Positions 23,759-32,111 are shown, counted from the first letter of the stretch. The stretch: 37,695 bases of DNA from Acidobacteriota bacterium (GCA_024641545.1 JAHECW010000032.1:1-37695), one strand, 5' to 3'. The notes: generated by a model not told the origin, from the letters alone. Numbers and translations are program-made.

Positions 23759-25501
23759 ATGGGCCTTATTAAACGCTTCAAATCCAGTCTGACCTATCCC
23801 ATCGCGGCGACGTTGGTGTTGGTGACGGTCCTACCGGTTACGCTTTCCGGGTGGCTGCTCGCATCCTACAACCGCGAGCACCTGACCACGGTTGAAAAGC
23901 TCTACCTCAATCGTCAGGCGGTCTCGCTGGCCACGGAGGTCGATCACTTCTTCTCGAGCCGCAGGACCTATCTGGAGAGCACGGCGCGCGCGCTGGCGGT
24001 TTCCAGCCCCGATGATGTCGCCTCGTTCGAGTCGTTTCTCGAACAGATGGCGCGCGAGGCCGGTCCATCTTTCGCCTACCTCCAGATTCTCAACCGTGAT
24101 GGCGAAGGAAGCTATGTCTACGACCCCCAGCTTCAACCCCGGGACGTCGAAGTCCTCTCGGATCTGGTCCGATCCGCGCAGGAGGGAGCGCTCACCGGCG
24201 ACCCTTCCCCCGCCTACAGCTTCGAGGTGCCCGCCGACCGATCGCCCTGGGCGATCCTGGTCTTTCCGCTCCAGACGCGCGACGGCGACGCCTGGGGAAG
24301 CCTCGCAGGTGTTCTCGACTTCGCCGACCTCGAAGCCCGGTTTTCAGAAAACACCTTCAGCGGTTTCTACGTCAGCGTCATCGACGGCGGCGGAAAGGTG
24401 ATCCTGAGTTCAGCGCCGGCGCTCCGCGGCGCCTCCCTCGCCGAATCGCCGCTCATTCGAGATTTTCTGACCCGCCCCCTCGCCCTGACCTCCACCTACA
24501 CCAACCCGATGAATCCCGATGCCGGCGAGGTTCTCGGATCCGCTGCACCGGTCTCGTCCCTCGGCTGGGGGGTGCTCCTCGAGAGGTCGACATCGCTCGC
24601 CTTCGCGCCGGTGCGAGTGATGCAGCAGCGGACCCTCATGGTGAGCGCCATCGCCGGGCTGGTGGCCCTTGGTCTCGGGTTTGTTCTCAGCCGCCACCTG
24701 ATTCGCCCGATTCAGGAGCTCGCCCACATCTCGAGCGAGATTTCAGAGGGAAAGCTCAGCGTTCGCTCCGAGGTCCACGGCAACGACGAGATCGCTCTGC
24801 TCGGGAGCAACTTCAACCAGATGGCGGAGAACATCGAGACGCTGGTCAGGAAACTCAAGCACGCCCTGCGCCAGAACCAGGAGTTGTTTCTCGAGACGAT
24901 TCGCACTCTGGCCGCCGCCATCGACGCCAAGGACCCATACACCAAAGGCCACTCGGAACGGGTCAGCTCCTACGCGATGGCGATCGCCCGGCATCTCGGG
25001 CTCGGCTTCGACGATGTCTTTCACATCCGCATCGCCTCCATCCTGCATGACGTGGGAAAACTGGGCATCAAGGACGGGATCCTCAACAAGCCCGGCGGCC
25101 TGACCGATGAAGAGTACGAGATCATGCGCCGCCACCCGGATATCGGGGCACAGATCATGACCCCGATCAGCAAGCTCAAGACCATCATCCCCGGTATCCG
25201 AAATCACCACGAGACCTGGGACGGCAAGGGTTACCCGGACAGGCTCGCCGGGGAGCAGATCCCGATGGTCGCGAGGATCATCGGCGTCGCCGACACGTTT
25301 GACGCCATGACCACGAATCGGCCCTACCAGAAGGCCATGTCGCTCACCTACGTGGCCGAAAAGATGAGGTCCATGGCCGGCACCCGGTTCGATCCCGTGG
25401 TCGTGGACGCATTCACCGCCGCGGTCGCCGCGGGCGACATCATGCCCCCGGAGGCTTCGCCTCACGCGGAAGAGACCGGGAAGACCCAGGAGGCCTCATG
25501 A
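23759..25501 (+). CDS. Membrane sensor with HAMP and HD-GYP domains (c-di-GMP phosphodiesterase)
   Basis: 580 residues. TM1 at about 12-34, an extracytoplasmic Cache-like sensor to about 280, TM2 at about 293-313, a HAMP domain (RPIQELAHISSEISEGKLSV onward) and HD-GYP at about 375-560. HD-GYP signatures are complete: DAKDPYTKGHSERV, LHDVGKLGI, RRHPDIG, HHETWDGKGYPD and DTFDAMTTNRPYQ. The family hydrolyses c-di-GMP with a metal centre; the GYP triplet is intact. The external ligand is unknown. It is followed, with an ATGA overlap, by the TPR gene and then the Roadblock-like gene, so these three are one translationally coupled unit. Confidence 0.92.
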   Translation: MGLIKRFKSSLTYPIAATLVLVTVLPVTLSGWLLASYNREHLTTVEKLYLNRQAVSLATEVDHFFSSRRTYLESTARALAVSSPDDVASFESFLEQMAREAGPSFAYLQILNRDGEGSYVYDPQLQPRDVEVLSDLVRSAQEGALTGDPSPAYSFEVPADRSPWAILVFPLQTRDGDAWGSLAGVLDFADLEARFSENTFSGFYVSVIDGGGKVILSSAPALRGASLAESPLIRDFLTRPLALTSTYTNPMNPDAGEVLGSAAPVSSLGWGVLLERSTSLAFAPVRVMQQRTLMVSAIAGLVALGLGFVLSRHLIRPIQELAHISSEISEGKLSVRSEVHGNDEIALLGSNFNQMAENIETLVRKLKHALRQNQELFLETIRTLAAAIDAKDPYTKGHSERVSSYAMAIARHLGLGFDDVFHIRIASILHDVGKLGIKDGILNKPGGLTDEEYEIMRRHPDIGAQIMTPISKLKTIIPGIRNHHETWDGKGYPDRLAGEQIPMVARIIGVADTFDAMTTNRPYQKAMSLTYVAEKMRSMAGTRFDPVVVDAFTAAVAAGDIMPPEASPHAEETGKTQEAS

Positions 25502-26292
25502 AACGCCGGATGATCGCCGCTGTTTGTTTTCTCGTCGTCGCGCTGATGGCGGCCGGCACGACCGTCGGTCTCGCATCGCCCTCGCCCGAACCGAAGAAGA
25601 ACAAGAAACAGACAAAGACCGATCCCCTGCTCGCCCAGTCCCTCATCCGCCAGGCCTATGTCTTCATGCAGCAGCAGAGGTACGACGAAGCGATCGAGCG
25701 TTTTCACGAAGCCGAAGCGGCAAACCCCGGCAACGCAACGATCTACAACATGATGGGGCTGTGCTATCTGAGCACCAACCGGACCGACAAGGCCCTCGAG
25801 AACTTCGACACCGCCCTCCGCATGATCCCCGGTTTCACCGACGCGAGAAACAACCGCGGAACCGCCTATCTCGCCCTCGAGCAGTACCGTCTTGCCGAAG
25901 TCGACTTCATCGCCGTCCTTTCGGACTCCACCTATCCGCACCGGTGGAAGGTCTTCTACAACCTCGGGCTGACCTACCTGGGTCGTGGCCAGATCGGCGC
26001 CGCCGAAGAGAACTTCACGAAGGCGATCACCTCGACGACTCCGGTCTTCGAGGCCTATCTCCGCCTCGCCGAGATCGCGGTATCGCAGGGACGCACCGAC
26101 TCCGCCCTCGGTCTCCTCGAGGAGGCGCATTTCAAATTCCCCGAGCGGCTTGACGGGAGCCTCGCCTACGGCCGTCTGCTGGTCGATCTGGGTCGCATGG
26201 ACGAGGCGCGGCCATACCTTCAGGACGTCGTCGCGTCCGATCCCGAGTCGCAGCTCGCAGTTGAGGCGAGGGCCCTTCTCGGTCGGCCCTGA
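25498..26292 (+). CDS. Exported TPR-repeat protein
   Basis: 264 residues, starting in the ATGA overlap with the HD-GYP gene. An N-terminal signal (KRRMIAAVCFLVVALMAAG) is followed by a Lys-rich spacer and about five TPR units, for example QRYDEAIERFHEAEAANPGN, DKALENFDTALRMIPGF and QIGAAEENFTKAI. No lipobox Cys, so it is periplasmic or anchored by the signal helix. TPR arrays mediate protein contacts; it may relay to the HD-GYP sensor or to a pilus or motility machine, but nothing shows which. The next gene starts within its stop codon. Confidence 0.87.
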   Translation: MKRRMIAAVCFLVVALMAAGTTVGLASPSPEPKKNKKQTKTDPLLAQSLIRQAYVFMQQQRYDEAIERFHEAEAANPGNATIYNMMGLCYLSTNRTDKALENFDTALRMIPGFTDARNNRGTAYLALEQYRLAEVDFIAVLSDSTYPHRWKVFYNLGLTYLGRGQIGAAEENFTKAITSTTPVFEAYLRLAEIAVSQGRTDSALGLLEEAHFKFPERLDGSLAYGRLLVDLGRMDEARPYLQDVVASDPESQLAVEARALLGRP

Positions 26293-26654
26293 TGCCCTTC
26301 AATATCCTGCTCACCAACCTGATGGTGGATGTCCCGGAGGCGGTCGGTGCGATCTTCCTCGACGAGGAAGGGGAGACCGTCGATTTCGTGACCCGCCACG
26401 GTGAACCGTTCGACCTCAAGGTCGAGGGGGCGGTCCAGGGGCTCTTCACCCGTCAGCTGGGATCGACCGTCGCCGGCGCCGGCATCGGCAGTCTCCAGTA
26501 TTTCGTGATCGAGGGAACCGAACTCGCCACGTTGACGCACGTCCTTCCCGATGGCTACTATATGGTGCTCGTCGTGCGCAAGCCCGTCGCGCGAGCGCGG
26601 GCGCAGCACCATCTCAGAGGGACCGCCAAATTGATTGCCCGCGAGTTCGAGTAG
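26292..26654 (+). CDS. Roadblock/LC7-like small protein
   Basis: 120 residues. It begins in a TGATG overlap with the TPR gene. FNILLTNLMVDVPEAVGAIFLDEEGETVDFV, followed by LGSLQYF-type and LPDGYYMVLVVRK strands, resembles the Roadblock/LC7 (longin-like) fold of small-GTPase regulators such as MglB, but no diagnostic catalytic motif exists, so the call rests on overall pattern. Cytoplasmic, no signal. In some bacteria such proteins pair with Ras-like MglA GTPases in polarity and motility; no GTPase of that kind is in the window. Confidence 0.55.
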   Translation: MPFNILLTNLMVDVPEAVGAIFLDEEGETVDFVTRHGEPFDLKVEGAVQGLFTRQLGSTVAGAGIGSLQYFVIEGTELATLTHVLPDGYYMVLVVRKPVARARAQHHLRGTAKLIAREFE

Positions 26655-26742
26655 CCGGCGGCAATTAGATCCACGAGTCAAACGACGCGGCGAAAACAGA
26701 CGAGCCGCCGGCGATGGCGGTCGGCAGGACACTGGAGACACG

Positions 26743-27669
26743 ATGGCTGGAACATTCCTGAAAAAGCTCAAACGCGGCCTCTTCATGACCCACACCGAGT
26801 TCATCGAGAAGGTGGGAGAGACCTTCCAGCGCTCAGGACCGGTGGCCCCCGAACACATCGATCGCCTGGAAGAAGCGCTCATCGCCGCCGATGCGGGTGT
26901 CGCCCTCTCGGTTCGCCTCGCCGATGAGATTCGCGGCGAGGTCCGGGCAAAACGGATCACCACCGCTGAAGATCTCCGTCCCGCCGTCAGACGCCGTCTT
27001 CTCGAGCTTCTCAGCGATGCCGACACCGGACGCCGGACGAGCGGGACCCGCCCGAAGATCACCCTCGTCGTCGGGGTCAACGGCACCGGCAAGACCACAA
27101 CGGTCGCCAAGCTCGCCCACCGGCGCATCGAGGCGGGGTCGTCGGTGGTTCTTGCCGCCGCCGACACCTTCCGCGCCGCCGCGGTGGAACAGCTCAAGGT
27201 CTGGGCGGAGCGGGTCGGTGCGCCGGTCGTCCACCAGCAGGAAGGCGCCGACCCTGCGGCCGTGGTCTACGACGCCATCGCCGCCGCCAAATCCCGCAAC
27301 ATCGACGAGGTTCTGATCGATACCGCCGGTCGACTCCACACCCGCGCCAACCTGATGAAAGAGCTCGAAAAGGTCAAGGGGATCGCCGCCCGCGAGGTCG
27401 ACGGCGCGCCGCACGAGGTTCTCCTCGTCCTCGACGCCACAACGGGGTCCAACGGCATCGAACAGGCGCAGCAGTTCGGCGCCACCGCGGGTGTCGACGG
27501 CGTGGTGCTGACCAAACTCGACGGCACCGCCAAGGGAGGGGTGGTCCTCGCCATCGCCGGAAACCTGAAGTTGCCCGTCCGCTGGATCGGCGTCGGCGAG
27601 GGCATCGACGATCTTCTCCCATTCGATGCCGAGGATTTCGTCGACTCCCTCCTCGATCTCAAGGCCTGA
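26743..27669 (+). CDS. ftsY: FtsY, signal recognition particle receptor GTPase
   Basis: 308 residues from ATG 26743 (GGAG 7 nt upstream); the longer track start lacks support. The N domain (about 12-95) and G domain are present: G1 GVNGTGKTTT (111-120), the family motif DTFRAAAVEQL (141-151), G3 DTAGRLHT (193-200) and TKLDGTAKGG, then IGVGEGIDDLLPFD at the C-terminus. No acidic A domain precedes the N domain, as in many short FtsY proteins. It docks SRP-ribosome complexes at the membrane. It lies 88 nt after the Roadblock-like gene and may have its own promoter. Confidence 0.96.
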   Translation: MAGTFLKKLKRGLFMTHTEFIEKVGETFQRSGPVAPEHIDRLEEALIAADAGVALSVRLADEIRGEVRAKRITTAEDLRPAVRRRLLELLSDADTGRRTSGTRPKITLVVGVNGTGKTTTVAKLAHRRIEAGSSVVLAAADTFRAAAVEQLKVWAERVGAPVVHQQEGADPAAVVYDAIAAAKSRNIDEVLIDTAGRLHTRANLMKELEKVKGIAAREVDGAPHEVLLVLDATTGSNGIEQAQQFGATAGVDGVVLTKLDGTAKGGVVLAIAGNLKLPVRWIGVGEGIDDLLPFDAEDFVDSLLDLKA

Positions 27670-27754
27670 CCCGCGCTCTTCCCCGGGTTTCGTCGCGACG
27701 GCGCCCCGTCGGCCGAAGTCGAGGAACGGTGAGAAAAGCGGGTTCACCTCGCCG

Positions 27755-27783
27755 TTGAGGGTTGACACCGGTTCCGATACACT
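27755..27783 (+). promoter_or_regulatory. Promoter of the riboflavin cluster
   Basis: TTGAGG (27755-27760), exactly 17 nt, TACACT (27778-27783), placing the transcript start near 27790. About 150 nt then separate it from the ribD ATG I chose, including a strong imperfect hairpin centred on the palindrome TCGGAATTCCGA (near 27853-27864). I saw no FMN-riboswitch consensus in this leader. Confidence 0.6.
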
Positions 27784-27940
27784 GGGAAGCATCTCGGATC
27801 AGGAACGGGTTGGGTTGAATTCACCGGAATATGAACATGGGGAATGCGGGTCTCGGAATTCCGAAACTCCGCCCACAGCTCCCGCGCCGGCCACATCGGC
27901 GGGGGGGAACGGTGCCGTTGATGCGACCGACAACCACTGG

Positions 27941-29041
27941 ATGCGGCACGCCCTGAACCTCGCCCGGAAGGGTCTTCACGGGGCATCGCCCAATCCGATG
28001 GTCGGCGCTGCGCTGATCGACGCAGAGGGTTGTCTGGTCGGTGAGGGCTACCATGAACGCTGCGGCGGACCCCATGCCGAGGTCAACGCGCTCGCCCAGG
28101 CCGCGGCCGGCGCCCGCGGCGGAACCCTGTACGTCACCCTCGAGCCTTGCGCCCATCACGGACGAACCCCGCCCTGCGTCGACGCCATCATCGCGGCCGG
28201 CATCCGGCGCGTGGTGGTCGCCACCAAAGACCCGAATCCGGTCGCTTCGGGTGGTCTCGACATCCTCCGAACCGTGGGTATCGAGGTCACCGAGGGCGTC
28301 GGTTCCGAAAGCGGTCGCATCCTCAACCGGCGGTGGCTGCGTTGGGCGCAAACCCGGCGGCCGTGGGTGAGCGCCAAAGCCGCGACCTCCCTCGACGGTC
28401 GAATCGCCACCCGAGCCGGCGATTCCAAGTGGATCACCGGCAGGGCGGCGCGTGATCGCGGTCTCGAGTTGCGCGAGGAACACGACGCCATTTGCGTCGG
28501 TGTCGAAACCGTCCTGGCCGACGATCCTCGGCTGACCCGACGCCTCGGCCTCAACCCCGGAGACGACTGGCATCGGGTGATCCTCGACTCCACCCTGCGG
28601 ACCCCCAGCCTCGCGACGGTCGTCGAGACCGACCCCGAAACGACCATCATCGCCCACACCGCCGAGGCCGCTGACGCCGACCGCGCGCGTCTCGAATCAA
28701 CCGGAGTCGAACTCGTCGAGATCGCCGAAGACGACAACGGCCGCATCGACCTCGGTGCGTTGCTCGACACCCTGGGAGGGCGCGGAATCGCCGCTCTCCT
28801 GGTCGAGGGCGGAGCGACCGTCCACGGCTCGTTCTTCGATGCCGATCTCGTCGACGAGATCTTTTTCTTTGTCGCGCCCCTCGTCATCGGTGGCGAGGCC
28901 CCCGCCGCCGTCGGCGGCCTCGGGGTCGCCAATCTCGACATGGCGCACCGCTTTCACTACGAAGAGATCCGCCGCCACGGCGACGATCTCGAACTCCACT
29001 GCGTTCGGCCGGAGGATGCGGATGTTCACGGGTCTGATTGA
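27941..29041 (+). CDS. ribD: RibD, bifunctional deaminase/reductase of riboflavin synthesis
   Basis: 366 residues from ATG 27941. Deaminase domain (1-about 145): SPNPMVGAAL, zinc ligands in HAEVNAL (H45, E47) and PCAHHGRTPPC (C70, C79). Reductase domain: VSAKAATSLDGRIATRAGDSKWITG, LVEGGATVHGSFF and FVAPLVIGG. It converts the pyrimidine product of GTP cyclohydrolase II to 5-amino-6-ribitylaminouracil phosphate using NADPH. The start is uncertain: this ATG has no Shine-Dalgarno, family members usually have a few residues before the WMRxAL segment, and the frame is open upstream to TTG 27815 with AGGA before it. A G7 run (27901-27907) lies in that stretch. It overlaps ribE by 20 nt. Confidence 0.9.
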   Translation: MRHALNLARKGLHGASPNPMVGAALIDAEGCLVGEGYHERCGGPHAEVNALAQAAAGARGGTLYVTLEPCAHHGRTPPCVDAIIAAGIRRVVVATKDPNPVASGGLDILRTVGIEVTEGVGSESGRILNRRWLRWAQTRRPWVSAKAATSLDGRIATRAGDSKWITGRAARDRGLELREEHDAICVGVETVLADDPRLTRRLGLNPGDDWHRVILDSTLRTPSLATVVETDPETTIIAHTAEAADADRARLESTGVELVEIAEDDNGRIDLGALLDTLGGRGIAALLVEGGATVHGSFFDADLVDEIFFFVAPLVIGGEAPAAVGGLGVANLDMAHRFHYEEIRRHGDDLELHCVRPEDADVHGSD

Positions 29042-29672
29042 AGCTGTCGGCAGCGTTCGACGGCTCGCGCGATCGGGCCGCGGCGCCCGCATCGAGATCG
29101 AGGTCGCGTGGCCCGACGGCGCGGTCCCCGAACACGGCGACAGCATCGCGGTCAACGGCGCCTGCCTCACCGCCCTGAGCCCGACGGCCGGGGCCTTCGC
29201 CGCCGATCTCTCTCCGGAGACCCTCGACCGCACCCTGCTGGACGAGATTCCGCCGGGCGCTGCCGTCAATCTCGAGCGCGCCCTCAGACTCGGTGACCGG
29301 ATCGGCGGCCACCTCGTTCAGGGCCACGTCGATGCTCATGTCACGATCGTGGCGATCCACCCCGAGGGCGGGTTCCAGCGTTGGCGTCTCTCCCTGCCGG
29401 TGGAGCACGCTCGTGAAGTCGCTGTCAAGGGCAGCGTGAGTCTGCACGGAGTTTCGCTGACGGTGTCGGCTCTCGGGCGGGACTGGTTCGAGGTCGCCCT
29501 GATTCCCGAGACCCTCGGATCGACCACCCTCGGAAAGCTCGCCGCGGGCGCACGGCTCCATCTCGAAACCGATGTGCTCGCCAAATATGTCGCCCGCCGT
29601 CTGCAGGGTCCCGGGGAATCATCATCGACCCCATCCGCCATCAACGAGATGTTCGGGGGCGGCGGTGCGTAG
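29022..29672 (+). CDS. ribE: RibE, riboflavin synthase alpha chain
   Basis: 216 residues from ATG 29022, inside the end of ribD, with GGAGG 6 nt upstream. Both lumazine-binding repeats are visible: MFTGLIEAVGSV with IAVNGACLTA in the first, and GGHLVQGHVDAHVTIVAI with GVSLTVSALGRDWFEVALIPETL in the second. The enzyme dismutates two 6,7-dimethyl-8-ribityllumazine molecules to riboflavin. The lumazine synthase and ribA/ribB genes are not in the window. The last residues overlap the start of the next gene by 8 nt, so translation is probably coupled. Confidence 0.95.
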   Translation: MFTGLIEAVGSVRRLARSGRGARIEIEVAWPDGAVPEHGDSIAVNGACLTALSPTAGAFAADLSPETLDRTLLDEIPPGAAVNLERALRLGDRIGGHLVQGHVDAHVTIVAIHPEGGFQRWRLSLPVEHAREVAVKGSVSLHGVSLTVSALGRDWFEVALIPETLGSTTLGKLAAGARLHLETDVLAKYVARRLQGPGESSSTPSAINEMFGGGGA

Positions 29673-30648
29673 GGTCGAACCGGCGTACCCGGATCTCTTC
29701 CCCGTGACTCATGTCCAAAGACCGGGATATCTGCCCGGACCCAAGGTGAGTCTCGACCCCATCAAGCTCGGGATCGTCTGGGAGGACGCCCCGAGGCGGA
29801 TCCTCCCGGCGGAAGGATCGGTACCACGGGAAGCCGTTCGGGCGATGTCGTTCGCCCGCGTCGCCCGCGAGCGGAGCGACATCCTGCACCGGGTCCTCGA
29901 TCGCGGAGGGTCGATTCTCATCGTCCTCGACGATCCGGAGATCACTCCAAAGGAACTCGGGTTCCCCGCCACACCCGAGGATCTTCGGGTGAGCGCCCTG
30001 CTTCCGGTTCTACCCTTCCCGCTGTCGGATGGATTGAAGATGCCCGCGGCCTGGACGGACTGGCGCTGGGGTGCGGTGCTCGGACTCTTTCCCTTCCCGG
30101 GGGCCGATGCCGAGGTCGAGCGGCGAATCAAACAGCTCAAGAGGGACGGCGCTCGGTTTGCCGTCGCGGCGCCACTTTTCCTGACCCCAAAAGACCGTCA
30201 CCGCATTCTCGACGGTTGTGACGGGACCGGTGTCGCCGACGAGCTCGAAAACGCACTCTTCCACGCCGATGTCGGCCGCGGCCTGCACGCACTGGAACGC
30301 CGCGCCGGAGTCACCCTGCACGACGTGGGCATGGACCCTTTCATCCCGTGCATGGTCCCCCAGGGCTACCAATCCAACGCCGTGCGGACAGCCGCCGTCC
30401 TGCGGTTGTGGGCGCGCCGACTCGACCAGTGCCACGAAGAGTCATCGTGGGGTTGGCGACTGCGCCGCGCGGCCACCGCTTTGGACCAACTTCCCAACGA
30501 CCCGGCCGTCCTCGCCATGGAGGACAACCTTCGCGTCATCCCGGGTTTCGATCCCTGGGTCGAGAGTTTCACCCGCGCCCTGTGGTACGGCGGCGAGCCC
30601 ATCAACTCGGTTTGGCAGCGCTGGTCCGGAGAAGACGGCGACGGCTGA
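29665..30648 (+). CDS. Protein of unknown function in the riboflavin cluster
   Basis: 327 residues from GTG 29665; the ORF track's earlier start reads through ribE. I do not recognise the family. No signal peptide or membrane segment. Segments of note: THVQRPGYLPGPKVSLDPIK near the N-terminus, an alternating hydrophobic stretch SILIVLDDPEITP, WRWGAVLGLFPFPGADAEVERRIKQLK, and HDVGMDPFIPCMVPQGYQ. A Rossmann-like or TIM-type alpha/beta fold would fit the pattern but is not shown. The 8-nt overlap with ribE implies a role alongside riboflavin synthesis or use (inference). GGGGGCG just before the GTG could serve as ribosome-binding site. Confidence 0.75.
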   Translation: MRRVEPAYPDLFPVTHVQRPGYLPGPKVSLDPIKLGIVWEDAPRRILPAEGSVPREAVRAMSFARVARERSDILHRVLDRGGSILIVLDDPEITPKELGFPATPEDLRVSALLPVLPFPLSDGLKMPAAWTDWRWGAVLGLFPFPGADAEVERRIKQLKRDGARFAVAAPLFLTPKDRHRILDGCDGTGVADELENALFHADVGRGLHALERRAGVTLHDVGMDPFIPCMVPQGYQSNAVRTAAVLRLWARRLDQCHEESSWGWRLRRAATALDQLPNDPAVLAMEDNLRVIPGFDPWVESFTRALWYGGEPINSVWQRWSGEDGDG

Positions 30649-30718
30649 GCCGTCGATCGGAAGACCTTCCCCGCTTCCTTTGTTGTCACAGGTGCGCGAG
30701 ACAAACGAGGAGGAAACA

Positions 30719-30925
30719 ATGTCCGAAAAAGTATTCAAGCAGATCACCGTGACCGGATGTTCGTCAGAAAGCTACGAGAAGGCCATCGAGGCCGCGGTCG
30801 AAAAGGCGTCCGAGAGTCTTCGTGGACTCTCATGGTTCCAGGTCACCGAGTTTCGCGGCGGCATCCGCGCCGACGGCGGCATCGAGTACCAGGCGACCCT
30901 CAACGTCGCGTTCAAGGTGGACTAG
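30719..30925 (+). CDS. Dodecin, flavin-binding protein
   Basis: 68 residues from ATG 30719 with GAGGAGGAAACA directly upstream; the short gene is hidden inside a longer track ORF. The dodecin pattern is complete: KVFKQITVTGCSSESYEKAIEAAVEKASESL, then LSWFQVTEFRGGI with the flavin-stacking Trp at 39, and the last strand IEYQATLNVAFKVD. Dodecins form hollow dodecamers that store or buffer riboflavin, FMN or lumichrome. Its place 70 nt after the riboflavin genes is functionally sensible. The tRNA-Ala promoter follows 23 nt later. Confidence 0.92.
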   Translation: MSEKVFKQITVTGCSSESYEKAIEAAVEKASESLRGLSWFQVTEFRGGIRADGGIEYQATLNVAFKVD

Positions 30926-30948
30926 ACCCGCGATTTTCTTCCGCGTCC

Positions 30949-30977
30949 TTGCAACCCGTTGCCAATCGGGGTATCAT
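30949..30977 (+). promoter_or_regulatory. Promoter of tRNA-Ala
   Basis: TTGCAA (30949-30954), exactly 17 nt, TATCAT (30972-30977), then 11 nt to the mature 5' end. A GC-rich discriminator CCGCCGCGCG follows, as is typical of stable-RNA promoters. Confidence 0.7.
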
Positions 30978-30988
30978 CCGCCGCGCGT

Positions 30989-31064
30989 GGGGCCGTAGCT
31001 CAGCTGGGAGAGCGCAGCGTTCGCAATGCTGAAGTCGAGGGTTCGATCCCCTTCGGCTCCACCA
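30989..31064 (+). tRNA. tRNA-Ala (anticodon CGC)
   Basis: A 76-nt cloverleaf. The acceptor GGGGCCG pairs with CGGCTCC and includes the G3-U70 wobble that marks alanine tRNAs. D arm GCTC...GAGC; anticodon stem CAGCG/TGCTG with loop TTCGCAA, so the anticodon is CGC (31022-31024), reading GCG; T arm GAGGG TTCGATC CCCTT. The CCA end is encoded (ACCA, 31061-31064). GCG codons are plentiful in this GC-rich sequence. It has its own promoter and is followed immediately by a long palindrome. Confidence 0.96.
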
Positions 31065-31065
31065 A

Positions 31066-31103
31066 TTTTTTGCCGCGGCTGCCGAGGCAGCCGCGGCAAA
31101 AAA
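31066..31103. repeat. Perfect 18-bp palindrome directly after tRNA-Ala
   Basis: Arms TTTTTTGCCGCGGCTGCC (31066-31083) and its exact complement (31086-31103) around GA. It begins 2 nt after the tRNA CCA end. The T run is on the 5' side and the A run on the 3' side, the reverse of an intrinsic terminator, on both strands. It may be a processing or anti-exonuclease hairpin, or terminate by another mechanism. Confidence 0.85.
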
Positions 31104-31124
31104 ATTTCAGGGCGGCGTTGATTG

Positions 31125-32084
31125 ATGGATCAGTTTCTCGACACCACTGCGACCACGCTGCTCGCGATCCTCAAGATCTTCCTGGTGGTTTTCCTGGCCG
31201 GTTTCCTGGTACGGCGCAAGATCCTGACGGACGCAATGGTCACGGCGCTGACCAAGGCGACCATCGTCCTCTTCCTTCCCTGTCTGATCCTCGACAAGAT
31301 CCTGACCAATCTCTCGCCGACGGAGTTCCCACTGTGGTGGACCCTGCCGTTGACGAGCATCGCCATGGCGCTGGCCGGAGTCGCTCTGGCCGCGGCGGTG
31401 TTCGTCCGCGAACTGCCCGAGAAACGCAGCATGCTCGCCGTCGCGAGCATGCAGAATGCGGGCTACCTCATCCTCCCCATCGGCGCCGCCCTCTACCCCG
31501 GGCAGTTCGACGAGTTCGCGCTCTACGTTTCGCTCTTCATCGTCGGCTTCAACCCGATCCTCTGGAGCATCGGGAAGTTTCTCGCCACCAACGGCGCCCC
31601 GCGGCCGCCGGATTGGCGCGGTTTGCTCAACCCGCCTCTCGTCGCCTGCCTTTCCTCCATCGCGCTGGTCTTGACCGGCGTGAACCGTTTGATTCCCAGA
31701 CCGGCTCTCGAGACCGTCGAACTCGTCGGACAGGGAGCGGTTCCGGTGGCCACCGTGGTCCTCGGCGCCATGTTGGGCGGGATGACCCTCCGCCTTCGGC
31801 CCCATCTCTGGGACGCCGTCCGGGCGATGACAGTCAAGTACGGTCTGCTGCCGGCGCTGACGGTCGCGGTGCTCTCGGCCACCAACATCGGGAACAGTAA
31901 CCCGCTGCTCGCCCGGTTCCTGGTGCTGCAGGCTGCTTCTGCACCCGCGGTCGGCCTCATTCTCCAGGTCCGGGCCTACGGCGGCGACGAGCAGAAGGTC
32001 GGTGCCGTCATGCTGCTGAGTTATATCCTGTGCGGACTCAGCCTGCCGGTCTGGCTCGCGGTGTGGGAGATGGTGTCGAGCTGA
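31125..32084 (+). CDS. AEC (auxin efflux carrier) family transporter
   Basis: 319 residues from ATG 31125 (track start TTG 31122). About ten hydrophobic segments in two halves of five: [50 protein letters not shown], then in the second half [15 protein letters not shown] and [14 protein letters not shown]. Conserved family residues include LPCL in the first half and [16 protein letters not shown] in the discontinuous helix. The family exports or exchanges organic acids and amino acids; the substrate is unknown. It is a single gene between the tRNA palindrome and a repeat-rich gap. Confidence 0.88.
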   Translation: MDQFLDTTATTLLAILKIFLVVFLAGFLVRRKILTDAMVTALTKATIVLFLPCLILDKILTNLSPTEFPLWWTLPLTSIAMALAGVALAAAVFVRELPEKRSMLAVASMQNAGYLILPIGAALYPGQFDEFALYVSLFIVGFNPILWSIGKFLATNGAPRPPDWRGLLNPPLVACLSSIALVLTGVNRLIPRPALETVELVGQGAVPVATVVLGAMLGGMTLRLRPHLWDAVRAMTVKYGLLPALTVAVLSATNIGNSNPLLARFLVLQAASAPAVGLILQVRAYGGDEQKVGAVMLLSYILCGLSLPVWLAVWEMVSS

Positions 32085-32111
32085 AATCTGGGCTGGAGGC
32101 TGGGGGGGAAC

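Noticed and set aside
27784-27940. FMN riboswitch before ribD
   Set aside because: The leader is long enough and has a hairpin, but none of the conserved RFN blocks (such as AGGGGCA or GGCGGU-type junction sequences) is present.
31066-31103. Intrinsic terminator for tRNA-Ala
   Set aside because: The hairpin is strong, but the T tract is 5' and the A tract 3' on either strand, the wrong way round for rho-independent termination.
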